A DNA stretch of 64,000 bases from Lachnospiraceae bacterium (GCA_902362715.1 CABIXN010000008.1:61466-125465); one strand, 5' to 3'. Shown: positions 1 to 8,590, counted from the first letter of the stretch. Numbers and translations are program-made. Notes: generated by a model from the sequence alone, not told the origin.

Positions 1-1
1 G

Positions 2-226
2 GGAATGGGAAAAACCACACCGGATATTTATCTTCACACCATCAGACAGATGGGGAGTATACCTCAAAAAACGCTGGTTTTTGAGGACGCTCCCTTTGCC
101 GTAAAAGGCGCAAAGCTCTCCGGGTGTACCGTGTGTTCCGTATTTGATTCTTCTGCCGGGAAGCAGGAGGCAGTTTTACAACAGTATGCAGATATCCGGA
201 TCCAGTCTTTTCTGGAACTGGTATAG
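2..226 (+). CDS. HAD-superfamily phosphatase, C-terminal part (5' end outside window)
   Basis: The reading frame is open from the window edge, so this is the last 74 or so residues of a longer gene. The visible part matches the end of beta-phosphoglucomutase-like HAD hydrolases: KPxxD-like 'TTPDIYLHTIRQMG', then the 'LVFEDAPFAVKGAKLSGC' motif, which carries the conserved acidic residues (ED) that bind Mg2+ opposite the nucleophilic Asp of the missing N-terminus. The substrate cannot be read from this fragment; family members act on small phosphosugars or nucleotides. It stops before the strong promoter at 244, so it is probably not cotranscribed with the thi genes. Confidence 0.75.
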   Translation, partial: GMGKTTPDIYLHTIRQMGSIPQKTLVFEDAPFAVKGAKLSGCTVCSVFDSSAGKQEAVLQQYADIRIQSFLELV

Positions 227-243
227 GGCAGCATAAGATAAAA

Positions 244-273
244 TTGACAGTATAAAAATGACTGTGTTATAAT
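244..273 (+). promoter_or_regulatory. Sigma-A promoter for the thi operon leader
   Basis: TTGACA at 244-249 and TATAAT at 268-273 are perfect hexamers separated by 18 bases. Transcription would start near 280, so the whole structured element at 288-496 would be the untranslated leader of thiS. Confidence 0.8.
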
Positions 274-287
274 AGCGGACAGATTGG

Positions 288-496
288 ATGCAGAGCATTC
301 ATGAAGGGGTACACCACCGCGGGTGTAGGCTTCATGGATACTCTGCATTTTTATTTACAGAAAATGTCCGCAAAGGCTGAGAGTGCCTCTGGAACGGAGT
401 GGTCAGGCATTCATTTGTGGTGGATGCCTGCACTGGGAATTATGTCAGCAAAGCTGACCCAAATCGTGCACACAGTCTTGCGAGAGCGAGACTTGA
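288..496 (+). ncRNA. Structured leader element, copy A of a two-copy dispersed element
   Basis: Seen directly: a long hairpin pairs ATGCAGAG (288-295) with CTCTGCAT (341-348), CATGAAG (300-306) with CTTCATG (330-336) and TACACC (310-315) with GGTGTA (322-327); a T-rich run follows. Further on GTCAGC-AAA-GCTGAC (444-458) is enclosed by GCAC-TGG (430-436) pairing with CCA (459-461) and GTGC (466-469), and AGTCTTGC-GAGA-GCGAGACT (474-493) forms a third hairpin. The GCGGGTGT string (319-326) and the last two hairpins recur with the same 30-base spacing ahead of rlmD (15654-15826). It is not a TPP riboswitch: the conserved CTGATCTGGATAATACCAGC-type arm is missing. Function unknown; it could be a leader RNA or a small mobile repeat. 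Confidence 0.55.
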
Positions 497-531
497 AAAA
501 ATTTGTTGATGGAAAGGAGTTTCGGAAAAAT

Positions 532-726
532 ATGAGACTAAATGGTGTTGAAAAGGAAGAGTATCATAATCAGAGTGTTTTAACTATGCTGGAAAAAGAA
601 AAATTTCAGATGGACAGGATTGCAGTAGAAGTAAACGGAGAAATCCTGCCAAAGTCAAAGTACAATCAGACACTGGTTCATGCAGGGGATGTGATTGAAG
701 TTGTAAGTTTTGTGGGAGGAGGCTGA
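532..726 (+). CDS. thiS: Sulfur carrier protein ThiS
   Basis: A 64-residue ubiquitin-like protein that ends in the VGGG tail. The terminal glycine is adenylated by ThiF and then made into a thiocarboxylate that donates sulfur to the thiazole ring built by ThiG. The longer open frame reaches back to 301, but the upstream part runs through the leader hairpins and has no family resemblance; ATG 532 has AAAGGAGT 11 bases ahead and gives the normal family length. It is the first gene of thiSFGHE and its stop lies two bases before thiF. Confidence 0.93.
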   Translation: MRLNGVEKEEYHNQSVLTMLEKEKFQMDRIAVEVNGEILPKSKYNQTLVHAGDVIEVVSFVGGG

Positions 727-728
727 TA

Positions 729-1406
729 ATGAGTCTGGCAGAGAGCATTTCAGATGGGATGGAACGGATCCAAAAAGAAATTGACCGTGTGCTTAAAAGC
801 CGCCATGGAGTGGAGGCACAGGAACGGCTGTATCAGGCGAAGGTTGCAGTGGCAGGGGCAGGAGGCATGGGGTCTCATACGGCACTGTCACTGGCTAGAG
901 CTGGCATCGGCCATATACATCTTATTGATTTTGACAAGGTGGAACTTGGAAATCTTCACAGACAACAGTATTTTATGAGACATATTGGAATGCCTAAAGT
1001 GGAGGCATTAAAGTCTCTGATATTGGAAGTTAATCCGTTTTTAGATATCCGGACCTCAGAGGTGGTAGTAAGTGAAGAAAATATTTGTGAGTTATTTGTA
1101 GATGCGGACATTATTATTGAAGCCTTTGATCAGCCTGAGGCCAAGGCAATGCTGGTAAATGGAGTGTTAGAGCTTTTCCCTGAAAAGCAGCTGATTGCAT
1201 GCTCTGGTATGGCAGGATACAGCGATGGAAATAAGATCAGGACAAGAAAAGTAAGCAGAAATTTTTATTTGTGCGGAGATGAGGAAGCTGGTGTGGAAAC
1301 GGAAGGGACACTTTTTTCCACCAGAGTCAGTATCTGTGCAGGTCATGCTGCTAATCAGGCCATAGAACTGATTTTGGATAAGAGAAAGAAACAAACGGAA
1401 GCTTAA
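729..1406 (+). CDS. thiF: ThiS adenylyltransferase ThiF (E1-like)
   Basis: A 225-residue E1-like enzyme that activates the C-terminal glycine of ThiS with ATP. The Rossmann nucleotide-binding motif GAGGMGSH lies near residues 43-50, followed by 'LIDFDKVELGNLHRQ', the Mg-ATP acidic/arginine motif shared by ThiF, MoeB and HesA. The C-terminal CxxC pair that binds zinc in the E. coli type is not evident, as in the short clostridial ThiF form. Start ATG 729 follows GGAGGCTGATA. Cotranscribed with thiS and, after an 85-base gap, thiG. Confidence 0.92.
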   Translation: MSLAESISDGMERIQKEIDRVLKSRHGVEAQERLYQAKVAVAGAGGMGSHTALSLARAGIGHIHLIDFDKVELGNLHRQQYFMRHIGMPKVEALKSLILEVNPFLDIRTSEVVVSEENICELFVDADIIIEAFDQPEAKAMLVNGVLELFPEKQLIACSGMAGYSDGNKIRTRKVSRNFYLCGDEEAGVETEGTLFSTRVSICAGHAANQAIELILDKRKKQTEA

Positions 1407-1491
1407 GAAGAGAAATAAAATGAGTGTCACAAAAGGACCGGAAACATAATGGCTGGTATTATTATAAAAGGGAAGATGAGGGACTTTAAGT

Positions 1492-2265
1492 ATGGAAAAA
1501 AATGATAAGTTAGTATTAGGCGGACATGAATTTGAGTCAAGATTTATTCTGGGGTCCGGTAAATATTCACTGGAGCTGATCCGGGCTGCGGTGGAACAGG
1601 CGAAAGCGGAGATGATTACCCTGGCTCTAAGACGTGCAAATCAGGGGGGGATGGCAAATATTCTTGACTATATCCCAAAGAATGTTACCCTGCTTCCAAA
1701 TACATCCGGGGCAAGGAATGCCCAGGAAGCGGTGCGCATTGCACGGCTTTCTAGAGAGCTTGGCTGTGGGGACTTTGTGAAAATTGAGATTATGAGAGAT
1801 TCCAAATATCTGCTTCCCGATAATCAGGAAACTGTAAGGGCAACAGAGATTCTTGCAAAGGAAGGATTTATTGTTATGCCTTATATGTATCCGGATTTGA
1901 ATACGGCCAGGGATTTAAAATCTGCCGGAGCTGCGTCTGTGATGCCGCTGGCGGCGCCCATCGGATCGAATAAGGGGCTTTGTACCAGAGAATTTATACA
2001 GATTCTTATTGATGAGATTGACCTGCCTGTAATTGTGGATGCCGGTATCGGACGTCCGTCTCAGGCATGTGAAGCAATGGAGATGGGGGCGGCGGCTGTG
2101 ATGGCAAATACTGCAATTGCCACAGCCGGGGATATTCCGGCTATGGCTGAGGCCTTTAAAGATGCGGTTTTAGCAGGCCGGAAGGCTTATCTGTCAGGGA
2201 CCGGGAGAGTGATGGAGAGGGGAGCGTCTGCATCTTCTCCGCTGACAGGCTTTTTACGGGATTAG
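1492..2265 (+). CDS. thiG: Thiazole synthase ThiG
   Basis: A 257-residue TIM-barrel enzyme that condenses 1-deoxyxylulose 5-phosphate, dehydroglycine (from ThiH) and ThiS thiocarboxylate to the thiazole phosphate of thiamine. Diagnostic stretches are '[16 protein letters not shown]' at the N-terminus, 'FVKIEIMRD' holding the Schiff-base lysine, '[14 protein letters not shown]' and the phosphate-binding '[22 protein letters not shown]'. Length and motifs are complete. Start ATG 1492 is preceded by GGGACTTTAAGT, a modest ribosome site. Followed 24 bases later by thiH. Confidence 0.95.
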   Translation: MEKNDKLVLGGHEFESRFILGSGKYSLELIRAAVEQAKAEMITLALRRANQGGMANILDYIPKNVTLLPNTSGARNAQEAVRIARLSRELGCGDFVKIEIMRDSKYLLPDNQETVRATEILAKEGFIVMPYMYPDLNTARDLKSAGAASVMPLAAPIGSNKGLCTREFIQILIDEIDLPVIVDAGIGRPSQACEAMEMGAAAVMANTAIATAGDIPAMAEAFKDAVLAGRKAYLSGTGRVMERGASASSPLTGFLRD

Positions 2266-2289
2266 AAACACAGGCAGGAGAACAGGATC

Positions 2290-3501
2290 ATGTCAGAGAA
2301 TAAAATAAACGAGAGTATTGTAACAGATGAAATCCGGGAGCGGATGAAAGATAAAAGAATTGACCATATGACGTATCTTCCTGATATGCAGGTCATTGAT
2401 TCAAATATTCAGGAAAAAACAATTTTGGCCATGGAAAACTATAATTATAATATGTATACAGCCGAAGATGTACAAAGGGCTCTTAACAAAGAGCACATCT
2501 CACCGGAGGATTTTGCCGCGCTTCTTTCACCGGCGGCAGAATCCTTTTTGGAGGAACTAGCAGTGCGTGCTCAGCAGGAAACAAGAAAATATTTCGGCAG
2601 TAATAGATACATGATGACGCCGTTGTATTTGTCCAATTACTGTGAAAATTTTTGTATCTATTGCGGATTTAACCGCCATAACAAAATTGAGCGGGCCCGC
2701 CTTGATCCGGAGGGCATAGAAAGAGAGTTAAAGGCCATCGCGGATACCGGTTTGGAAGAAATCTTGCTGCTGGTAGGTGAAAGCCGTTCTATGGCTGATA
2801 TAAAGTATCTTGGCCAGGCTGTTTTGCTGGCCAGGAAGTATTTCCGGGTGATCGGACTGGAGGTTTATCCAATGAATGCCGATGAATATGCCTATCTGCA
2901 TCAGTGCGGGGCCGATTATATTACCGTGTTTCAGGAAACCTATAATTCTGATAAGTATGAAACCCTTCATCTGGCAGGACATAAACGGATTTTCCCATAT
3001 CGGCTGAATGCCCAGGAGAGAGCATTGATGGGAGGAATGCGGGGGGTAACCTTTGCGGCGCTGCTGGGACTGGATGATTTTAGAAAGGATGCATATGCAA
3101 CCGGTATGCATGCATATTATATTCAACAGAAATATCCCCATGCAGAGATTGGTTTTTCTTGTCCGCGTTTAAGACCCATTGTTAATAATGACAAAATCAA
3201 TCCTATGGATGTGCATGAAACACAGCTTTTGCAGATGGTATGTGCATACCGGCTGTTAATGCCTTTTGCTCAGATTGTTGTATCGTCTAGAGAATGTATC
3301 CGGGTGAGAGATAATCTGATGAAGATATGTGCCACAAAAGTTTCGGCCGGTGTGGATACTGGAATTGGCGGGCACACCAAAGAGACGAAACAGGGCGACG
3401 ATCAGTTTGAGATTGATGACGGCAGAAACTATGAGGAAATGTATCAGGCAATTACAGCCCTTGGCCTGCAGCCGGTTATGAGTGATTATATCTATGTGTA
3501 A
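2290..3501 (+). CDS. thiH: 2-iminoacetate synthase ThiH (radical SAM)
   Basis: A 403-residue radical SAM enzyme that cleaves tyrosine to dehydroglycine and p-cresol, feeding ThiG; its presence means an anaerobic route rather than the ThiO glycine oxidase route. The [4Fe-4S] triad is visible in 'YCENFCIYCGF' (CxxxCxxC, near residues 117-125). The C-terminal region 'SSRECIRVRDNLMKICATKVSAGVDTGIGGH' is typical of ThiH/HydG. Start ATG 2290 follows GCAGGAGAACAGG. The 3' end overlaps thiE. Confidence 0.95.
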   Translation: MSENKINESIVTDEIRERMKDKRIDHMTYLPDMQVIDSNIQEKTILAMENYNYNMYTAEDVQRALNKEHISPEDFAALLSPAAESFLEELAVRAQQETRKYFGSNRYMMTPLYLSNYCENFCIYCGFNRHNKIERARLDPEGIERELKAIADTGLEEILLLVGESRSMADIKYLGQAVLLARKYFRVIGLEVYPMNADEYAYLHQCGADYITVFQETYNSDKYETLHLAGHKRIFPYRLNAQERALMGGMRGVTFAALLGLDDFRKDAYATGMHAYYIQQKYPHAEIGFSCPRLRPIVNNDKINPMDVHETQLLQMVCAYRLLMPFAQIVVSSRECIRVRDNLMKICATKVSAGVDTGIGGHTKETKQGDDQFEIDDGRNYEEMYQAITALGLQPVMSDYIYV

Positions 3502-4072
3502 GGAAAAGATTGAATGGGAAAAAGTAATTGCTGTGACAAACCGAAAGCTTTGCAGCAATGATTTTCTGGAGCAGATAAAAAAGATTGCATCTTTGGGTGT
3601 CAAGGCACTGATTCTGCGTGAAAAGGATATGGAGGAAGCAGAGTATGAAAAACTGGCAGATCAAGTGCTTGGAATCTGCAAGGAAGCCGGTACAGAATGT
3701 ATTCTTCATACATTTATAAAGGCTTCCATAAATTTAAACTGCACCAAAGTACATCTGCCCCTTCCAATTCTTGAGCATTTAACAGCGTCTGAAAAAAGTT
3801 ATTTTACATTGATTGGAGTATCGGTACACTCAAAAGAGCAGGCGGAGAATGCCCACAGGCTGGGAGCTGATTATCTTACGGCGGGGCACGTATTTTTGAC
3901 GGATTGCAAAAGGGGGCTTGCGGCCAGAGGGATTGATTTTTTGCAGAATATATGTCACACTGTAGAGGTACCTGTATACGGAATCGGAGGGATTTGTCCG
4001 GAAAATATGCATCAGGTCTTACAGACGGATGCGGCAGGGGTTTGTATGATGTCTGAACTGATGAGATTGTAA
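3494..4072 (+). CDS. thiE: Thiamine phosphate synthase / TenI-family protein ThiE
   Basis: A 192-residue TIM-barrel protein of the ThiE/TenI family, expected to join hydroxymethylpyrimidine diphosphate to thiazole phosphate, or (TenI-like) to aromatise the thiazole. 'LILREKDMEEAEYEKLA' matches the ThiE LRxKxxxxxE motif, and 'LGADYLTAGHVFLTDCK' plus 'VYGIGGICPENMHQV' match the phosphate-binding end. The family's usual D-x-x-G pyrophosphate features are weak, so a TenI role is possible. ATG 3494 overlaps the thiH stop by 8 bases (ATGTGTAA), suggesting translational coupling. Confidence 0.8.
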   Translation: MCKEKIEWEKVIAVTNRKLCSNDFLEQIKKIASLGVKALILREKDMEEAEYEKLADQVLGICKEAGTECILHTFIKASINLNCTKVHLPLPILEHLTASEKSYFTLIGVSVHSKEQAENAHRLGADYLTAGHVFLTDCKRGLAARGIDFLQNICHTVEVPVYGIGGICPENMHQVLQTDAAGVCMMSELMRL

Positions 4073-4136
4073 AGGATAGATTTAAGGGCGGACTAAATAC
4101 AGCATGATTTAATAATTACAAGAAGAGGAATATGAA

Positions 4137-4823
4137 ATGATTGGAACGATTGCAAATACCTGCACCATACTGGTGGGAAGTCTGATTGGAAGCGGGCTGA
4201 AAAAAGGGCTGAAGGAAAAATATCAGAAAGCGTTGTATACAGCCTGTGGTCTGGCGGCCTGCGGAATAGGTATCAATGCGGTAGTCAGCCATATGGCCGA
4301 CAGTACAATTCCGGTACTGTTTATTATCAGCCTGGCTATTGGAAGCCTGATAGGAACGAAGCTGGAGCTGGATGATCGGTTTCAGAATCTTGTAAATAAA
4401 CATTCAAAATCAAATCTGGGACAGGGGCTGTCCACTGGCATTTTGATTTATTGTATCGGTACGCTGTCAATTATGGGGCCGATTATGAGTGCTCTTTATG
4501 GGGATCATACTTTTTTGTTTACCAACGCAACATTGGATTTGATCACTTCTATGGTTCTGGCATCCACATATGGAATTGGGATGGCTTTAGCAGCTCCTGT
4601 TCTTTTCTGCTGGCAGGGCGCTATTTATCTGATTGCCAGGTATGCATCTTCAACGTTGATCTCCGATGAACTGATATCGGAGCTTTGTATTGTAGGCGGA
4701 TTTTTAATTGCCAGTTCCGGATTAAGTATTTTAAATATTAAAAACCTGAAATCTCTGAATATGCTGCCTTCTCTGGCGATACCGATTATTTTTTTCGCTG
4801 TGAAGGCAATACTTCCTGTTTGA
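4137..4823 (+). CDS. DUF554 family membrane protein
   Basis: A 228-residue integral membrane protein with about six or seven hydrophobic segments and the family signature 'GTIANTCTILVGSLIGSGLKKGL' at the N-terminus, plus 'GTLSIMGPIMSALYGDHTFLFTNATLDLITSMVLASTYGIGMA' in the middle. The family is widespread in Firmicutes and has been proposed to transport a small solute; no substrate is established here. Start ATG 4137 follows GAAGAGGAATATGAA. It lies 64 bases after thiE with no obvious terminator, so read-through from the thi operon is possible. Confidence 0.85.
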   Translation: MIGTIANTCTILVGSLIGSGLKKGLKEKYQKALYTACGLAACGIGINAVVSHMADSTIPVLFIISLAIGSLIGTKLELDDRFQNLVNKHSKSNLGQGLSTGILIYCIGTLSIMGPIMSALYGDHTFLFTNATLDLITSMVLASTYGIGMALAAPVLFCWQGAIYLIARYASSTLISDELISELCIVGGFLIASSGLSILNIKNLKSLNMLPSLAIPIIFFAVKAILPV

Positions 4824-4849
4824 TGAGATGAGAAAGGGAAAGGTGCAGA

Positions 4850-5815
4850 ATGAATATAAAAAAATATTTTAACCGAACAGGTGTCTCTTATTTCGCATTT
4901 GGTGCGATAGCTATGGGGCTGCAGTTTTTGATTTCTCTGGTTATCGGAAAGATCTGGCCTATGGCTTTTATACATGACTGGCTGGTATGGCTGATTTCTT
5001 TTGGCTCTATGTATCTGGCAGCGTTTCCAGTCTGTGCAAAACTTATGAAAAAACTGCCTCAAAAGCAGCTGTATCAGCATGACATGAGATTTAAAACATG
5101 GATTCTTTTGATGTCTATGATAATCTGTCTGATGTTTTTTGGCTCTATCGTGGGAAATATAGTAGATACTGTTATTACAGGTGCTTCGGGGCTTGCAGGC
5201 GGGTCGGATGCAAATGATCTGGTTATGGGCAGTAATCTGGGTATTGTTTTATTGGTTGTAGTTGTGATAGGCCCTATTGTAGAAGAGATTTTGTTCCGGA
5301 AAATATTGATTGACCGCCTGATTGTTTTTGGAGATAAGGCGGCGATTCTGATTTCTGCTATTATGTTTGCCTTGTTCCATGGAAATTTTACACAGCTTTT
5401 TTATGCATTTGGAGTTGGATTGATGTTCGGATATGTTTATGTTCGTACCGGCAGATTGAAATACAGTATTACGATGCATATTGCTGTAAATTTTCTTGGT
5501 GGTTTTGTGCCGGCTCTGTTTATGAAACTGATGGATCTTTCTCAGATGCAGTATAATCTTTATATGGGAGAGTTAGGCAGTGTCATGAACCGGATGGGAG
5601 TGGTGGTAGGACTTCTGCTCTTTGAACTTGCAATGATTGGTGTGGCGATTACGGGGCTTGTGATGCTGATTCGCTATCGAAAGCGTTTTGCATTTAAACA
5701 GGGAGAAATGCAGCTTGGGCGGATAGAGGTTCTGAAAAATTTTGTCACTCATCCGGGAATGATTTTGTATCTTGCGTTGTGTGTATTTATGTTTATAATG
5801 AATCTCCGGTCCTAG
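4850..5815 (+). CDS. CPBP family intramembrane metalloprotease
   Basis: A 321-residue polytopic protein with the CAAX-protease/bacteriocin-processing (CPBP, Abi) motifs in order: 'VEEILFR' (E145, E146, R150), 'ALFHGNF' (H177) and 'HIAVNFLGG' (H210, N214). These residues place the active site inside the membrane. Members process prenylated proteins or peptides, or give bacteriocin immunity; no bacteriocin gene is visible nearby. Start ATG 4850 has AAAGGTG upstream, 26 bases after the DUF554 stop, so the two are probably an operon. Confidence 0.88.
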   Translation: MNIKKYFNRTGVSYFAFGAIAMGLQFLISLVIGKIWPMAFIHDWLVWLISFGSMYLAAFPVCAKLMKKLPQKQLYQHDMRFKTWILLMSMIICLMFFGSIVGNIVDTVITGASGLAGGSDANDLVMGSNLGIVLLVVVVIGPIVEEILFRKILIDRLIVFGDKAAILISAIMFALFHGNFTQLFYAFGVGLMFGYVYVRTGRLKYSITMHIAVNFLGGFVPALFMKLMDLSQMQYNLYMGELGSVMNRMGVVVGLLLFELAMIGVAITGLVMLIRYRKRFAFKQGEMQLGRIEVLKNFVTHPGMILYLALCVFMFIMNLRS

Positions 5816-5904
5816 TTAGAAAGATGGGAAGATTATGAAAAGGTGTGGAATTGATTTTTTATTTCATAATTTAAGAGAAATAGATACGAAGAAAATGTTT
5901 TTGT

Positions 5905-5933
5905 TTGACAAAAAACATTAGATATGATAATTT
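5905..5933 (+). promoter_or_regulatory. Promoter for the leader upstream of the CNNM/CBS gene
   Basis: TTGACA at 5905-5910 and TAATTT at 5928-5933 are spaced by 17 bases. A transcript would begin near 5940, cross the short peptide frame 5963-6034, and meet the terminator at 6033-6069. Confidence 0.6.
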
Positions 5934-5962
5934 ATTTTACTAAGAAAGGATGTGATTCATAC

Positions 5963-6034
5963 ATGGACGGTGACACGGACAGTGCCGCAACAATTTTATT
6001 TTACACTTATCCATGTAAGATCTTGAATAGATAA
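5963..6034 (+). CDS. Possible 23-residue leader peptide
   Basis: An ATG with AAAGGATGTGA about 10 bases upstream opens a 23-codon frame starting MDGDTDSAA and ending PCKILNR; its TAA stop sits on the first bases of the terminator stem. ACATGGA around the start codon can pair with TCCATGT near 6010-6016, which would mask initiation. Size is too small for codon statistics, so it may be accidental. If real it is a leader peptide for attenuation of the downstream gene, or a free-standing small protein. Confidence 0.3.
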   Translation: MDGDTDSAATILFYTYPCKILNR

Positions 6035-6069
6035 AGGTATAGTCTGTTTTTGACAGACTATACCTTTTT
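6033..6069 (+). terminator. Intrinsic terminator / attenuator ahead of the CNNM gene
   Basis: A 14-bp perfect stem, AAAGGTATAGTCTG (6033-6046) with its complement at 6054-6067, a 7-base loop and a T run. It stands 36 bases before the start codon at 6105, with no clear second promoter in between, so it may act as an attenuator rather than only as an end point. Confidence 0.85.
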
Positions 6070-6104
6070 ATGCTTTTTTAAGATCAATTTCAGGAGGATT
6101 TACC

Positions 6105-7415
6105 ATGATAGGTGCAATTATACTACAGATTGTATTAATATTTTTAAATGCTGTTTTTGCTAGTGCAGAGATAGCTGTTATTTCTATGAATGAAACTAAG
6201 CTGAAACGCCTGACTGAAAAAGGAAATACCCAGGCGAAAAAATTATCAGCTTTAACGAAAGAGCCGGCCCGTTTTCTGGCTACAATTCAGGTAGCCATTA
6301 CCCTTGCAGGACTGTTGGGAAGTGCTTTTGCGGCAGAAAATTTCGCAGGGCCAATCTCTGCTCAGATGATAGAAGCGGGGGTTGCAATTCCGGAAAAAGT
6401 TTTGAAAACAATTATGCTTTTTGTAATTACAATTGTTTTAGCATATTTTAACCTGGTTTTCGGAGAACTTGTTCCAAAACGGCTGGCCATGAAAAATGCA
6501 GATTCTATGGCTTTAGGAATGTCAAGCCTGCTTTATGCCGTTTCCAAAATTTTTGCCCCCCTGGTGTTTATACTGACATTATCCACCAATGCTATTTTAC
6601 GGCTGATGCATATTAACCCGAACGAGGATGATGCAGCTGTTACAGAGGAAGAAATTATGCTTCTTTTGGCAGAGGGAAGTCAGCAGGGTATCATTGATGA
6701 TCACGAAAACGAAATCATTCAAAATGTATTTGCATTTGATGACTTATCTGCAGAGCAGGTCTGCACCCACCGGAGAGATGTTGTATCCCTGGACTACAAT
6801 GATACTCTGGAAACATGGCACCAGACAATTATTCAAAGCCGGCATACCCACTACCCGATTTATAAGGAAAATCCGGAAAATATTATTGGTGTTTTAGATA
6901 CAAAGGATTACTTCCGTCTCAGTCAGCGTACCAGAGAACTGGTTTTAGAATGTGCAGTTGATGAACCATACTTTATACCGGAAAATTTACGGGCAAATGT
7001 TCTTTTTCAGAATATGAAACAAGACCGCCGCTATTTCGCTGTACTGCTGGATGAATACGGCGGATTGTCCGGTATTATAACACTCCACGACTTGATGGAA
7101 GAGCTGGTAGGTGACTTATATGATTCAGACGAAGAGCCCGCACCGCAGGAAATTCAGAGAACAGGCGACTCCCAGTGGATTATTCTTGGCTCTGCTAGTC
7201 TAGACGATGTGGCCAGAAAACTGGAAGTAGAATTACCTGTTGATGAATATGACACATTCAACGGCCTGATCTGTGGTATCATCGACCGGATACCAGATGA
7301 CAAAGAGACATTTTCCTGCGAAGGATATGGCCTGCATATCCAGGTAAATAATGTACAGAATCACAGGGTGGTACATACAACTACCAGCCTGACAGAAGCT
7401 TTATCAAATTCATAA
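6105..7415 (+). CDS. CNNM/CorC-type membrane protein (DUF21, CBS pair, CorC_HlyC)
   Basis: A 436-residue protein of the 'hemolysin C' group. Residues 1 to about 190 form the DUF21/CNNM membrane domain with several hydrophobic helices; about 205-325 hold two CBS repeats; the C-terminal 90 residues are the CorC_HlyC transporter-associated domain. Characterised relatives (CorC, MpfA, CNNM) export or control Mg2+ and sometimes Co2+; haemolysis is a historical name. Start ATG 6105 has CAGGAGG upstream. The gene follows a terminator-containing leader, so metal-linked attenuation is a reasonable inference. Confidence 0.87.
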   Translation: MIGAIILQIVLIFLNAVFASAEIAVISMNETKLKRLTEKGNTQAKKLSALTKEPARFLATIQVAITLAGLLGSAFAAENFAGPISAQMIEAGVAIPEKVLKTIMLFVITIVLAYFNLVFGELVPKRLAMKNADSMALGMSSLLYAVSKIFAPLVFILTLSTNAILRLMHINPNEDDAAVTEEEIMLLLAEGSQQGIIDDHENEIIQNVFAFDDLSAEQVCTHRRDVVSLDYNDTLETWHQTIIQSRHTHYPIYKENPENIIGVLDTKDYFRLSQRTRELVLECAVDEPYFIPENLRANVLFQNMKQDRRYFAVLLDEYGGLSGIITLHDLMEELVGDLYDSDEEPAPQEIQRTGDSQWIILGSASLDDVARKLEVELPVDEYDTFNGLICGIIDRIPDDKETFSCEGYGLHIQVNNVQNHRVVHTTTSLTEALSNS

Positions 7416-7494
7416 GCTCCTTCCTTGAGGCATACACACAATTTCTGCTTCTCCTGCATACAATAATTTATCGAAATAAATCAGGAGGATTTGT

Positions 7495-8529
7495 ATGAAA
7501 AGATTTTTACGTAAATTCTGTGTACTGCCGCTGTGTGCCGCTCTTGTATTTTGTATGGTACTGACTGGCTGCCAGCAAAAAGGGAAGGATGCTTCTGCAT
7601 CTAATAAAAAAGAAAAAACTGTTGAAGTTACCTTAAATGAAGTTGCCCATTCCATTTTTTATGCTCCAATGTATGTAGCCATTGAAAATGGCTATTTTGA
7701 AGAGGAAGGCATTCAGCTGGATCTTGTAACGGGCTTTGGCGCTGATAAAACAATGACTGCACTTCTCTCCGGAGAAGCTGACATTGGTTTTATGGGACCT
7801 GAAACCACTGTTTATACTTACAACCAGGGGGCTTCCGATGTAGTTGTAAACTTTGCACAGCTGACCCAGCGCGCCGGCAATTTCCTAGTTGCCAGAGAGG
7901 AAATCAAAGACTTTAAATGGGAAGATTTAAAAGGTAAAGATGTGCTGGGCGGCCGTGCCGGCGGCATGCCGGAAATGGTATTTGAGTACATTTTAAAACA
8001 GAACAACATTGATCCGGCTAAGGATTTAAAAATTGATCAAAGCATTGACTTTGGTTCTACAGCTGCGGCTTTTTCCGGCGGACAGGGAGACTTTAGCGTT
8101 GAATTTGAACCAGGTGCTACAGCTCTGGAAACAGAAGGCGCAGGATATGTAGTGGCCTCGTTGGGTGTAGATTCCGGCTATGTACCATATACTGCCTTCA
8201 GTGCAAAACAGAGTTTTATTAATGAAAATCCTGAGGTGATTCAGCAGTTTACCAATGCACTGCAAAAGGGTATGGATTATGTTAACTCTCATTCAGCTGA
8301 GGAAATTGCAAAAGTTATCGAACCTCAGTTTAAAGATACGGATCTTAAAACGATCACTACGATTGTAGACCGTTATGCACAGCAGGATACCTGGAAAACA
8401 GATCTGATTTTTGAGGAATCCAGCTACAAACTCCTTCTGGATATTCTGGATGAAGCAGGAGAACTTAGCGGATCACCTGCCTATAAAGATCTGGTAACGA
8501 CAGAATTTGCAGAAAAAGCTGCAAAATAA
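7495..8529 (+). CDS. ABC transporter substrate-binding lipoprotein (NMT1/SsuA-like), orphan
   Basis: A 344-residue exported protein. The signal peptide ends in the lipobox LTGC with Cys26, so it is a lipoprotein. 'SIFYAPMYVAIENGYFEEEGIQLDLVTGFGADKTMTALLSGEADIGFMGPE' is the hallmark of the NMT1/SsuA/TauA-like family, which binds sulfonates, nitrate, or thiamine pyrimidine precursors. No permease or ATPase gene adjoins it: the next gene is a tRNA on the other strand. Start ATG 7495 follows CAGGAGG. With the thi cluster 3.5 kb away a thiamine-precursor ligand is conceivable, but nothing in the sequence proves it. Confidence 0.85.
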   Translation: MKRFLRKFCVLPLCAALVFCMVLTGCQQKGKDASASNKKEKTVEVTLNEVAHSIFYAPMYVAIENGYFEEEGIQLDLVTGFGADKTMTALLSGEADIGFMGPETTVYTYNQGASDVVVNFAQLTQRAGNFLVAREEIKDFKWEDLKGKDVLGGRAGGMPEMVFEYILKQNNIDPAKDLKIDQSIDFGSTAAAFSGGQGDFSVEFEPGATALETEGAGYVVASLGVDSGYVPYTAFSAKQSFINENPEVIQQFTNALQKGMDYVNSHSAEEIAKVIEPQFKDTDLKTITTIVDRYAQQDTWKTDLIFEESSYKLLLDILDEAGELSGSPAYKDLVTTEFAEKAAK

Positions 8530-8551
8530 TTTTATACGGCCAATGAATTTA

Positions 8552-8590
8552 ATATCCCCATAGAATGCTAAACGGATTCTATGGGGATAT
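8552..8590 (+). terminator. Hairpin after the binding-protein gene, probable terminator
   Basis: A perfect 14-bp stem, ATATCCCCATAGAA (8552-8565) with its complement at 8577-8590, starting 23 bases after the stop codon. There is no T run on either side, so the terminator call rests on stem strength and position. Confidence 0.5.

Noticed and set aside
360..440. Possible TPP riboswitch (GGCTGAGA at about 374-381) ahead of thiS
   Set aside because: Only the CTGAGA-like string agrees. The second conserved arm (GATCTGGATAATACCAGC-like) and the P1 closing stem are missing, and the region fits the shared two-copy element better.
301..531. N-terminal extension of ThiS from 301 giving 141 residues
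   Set aside because: The added part runs through leader hairpins, has no family match, and the ATG at 532 has the ribosome site and normal length.
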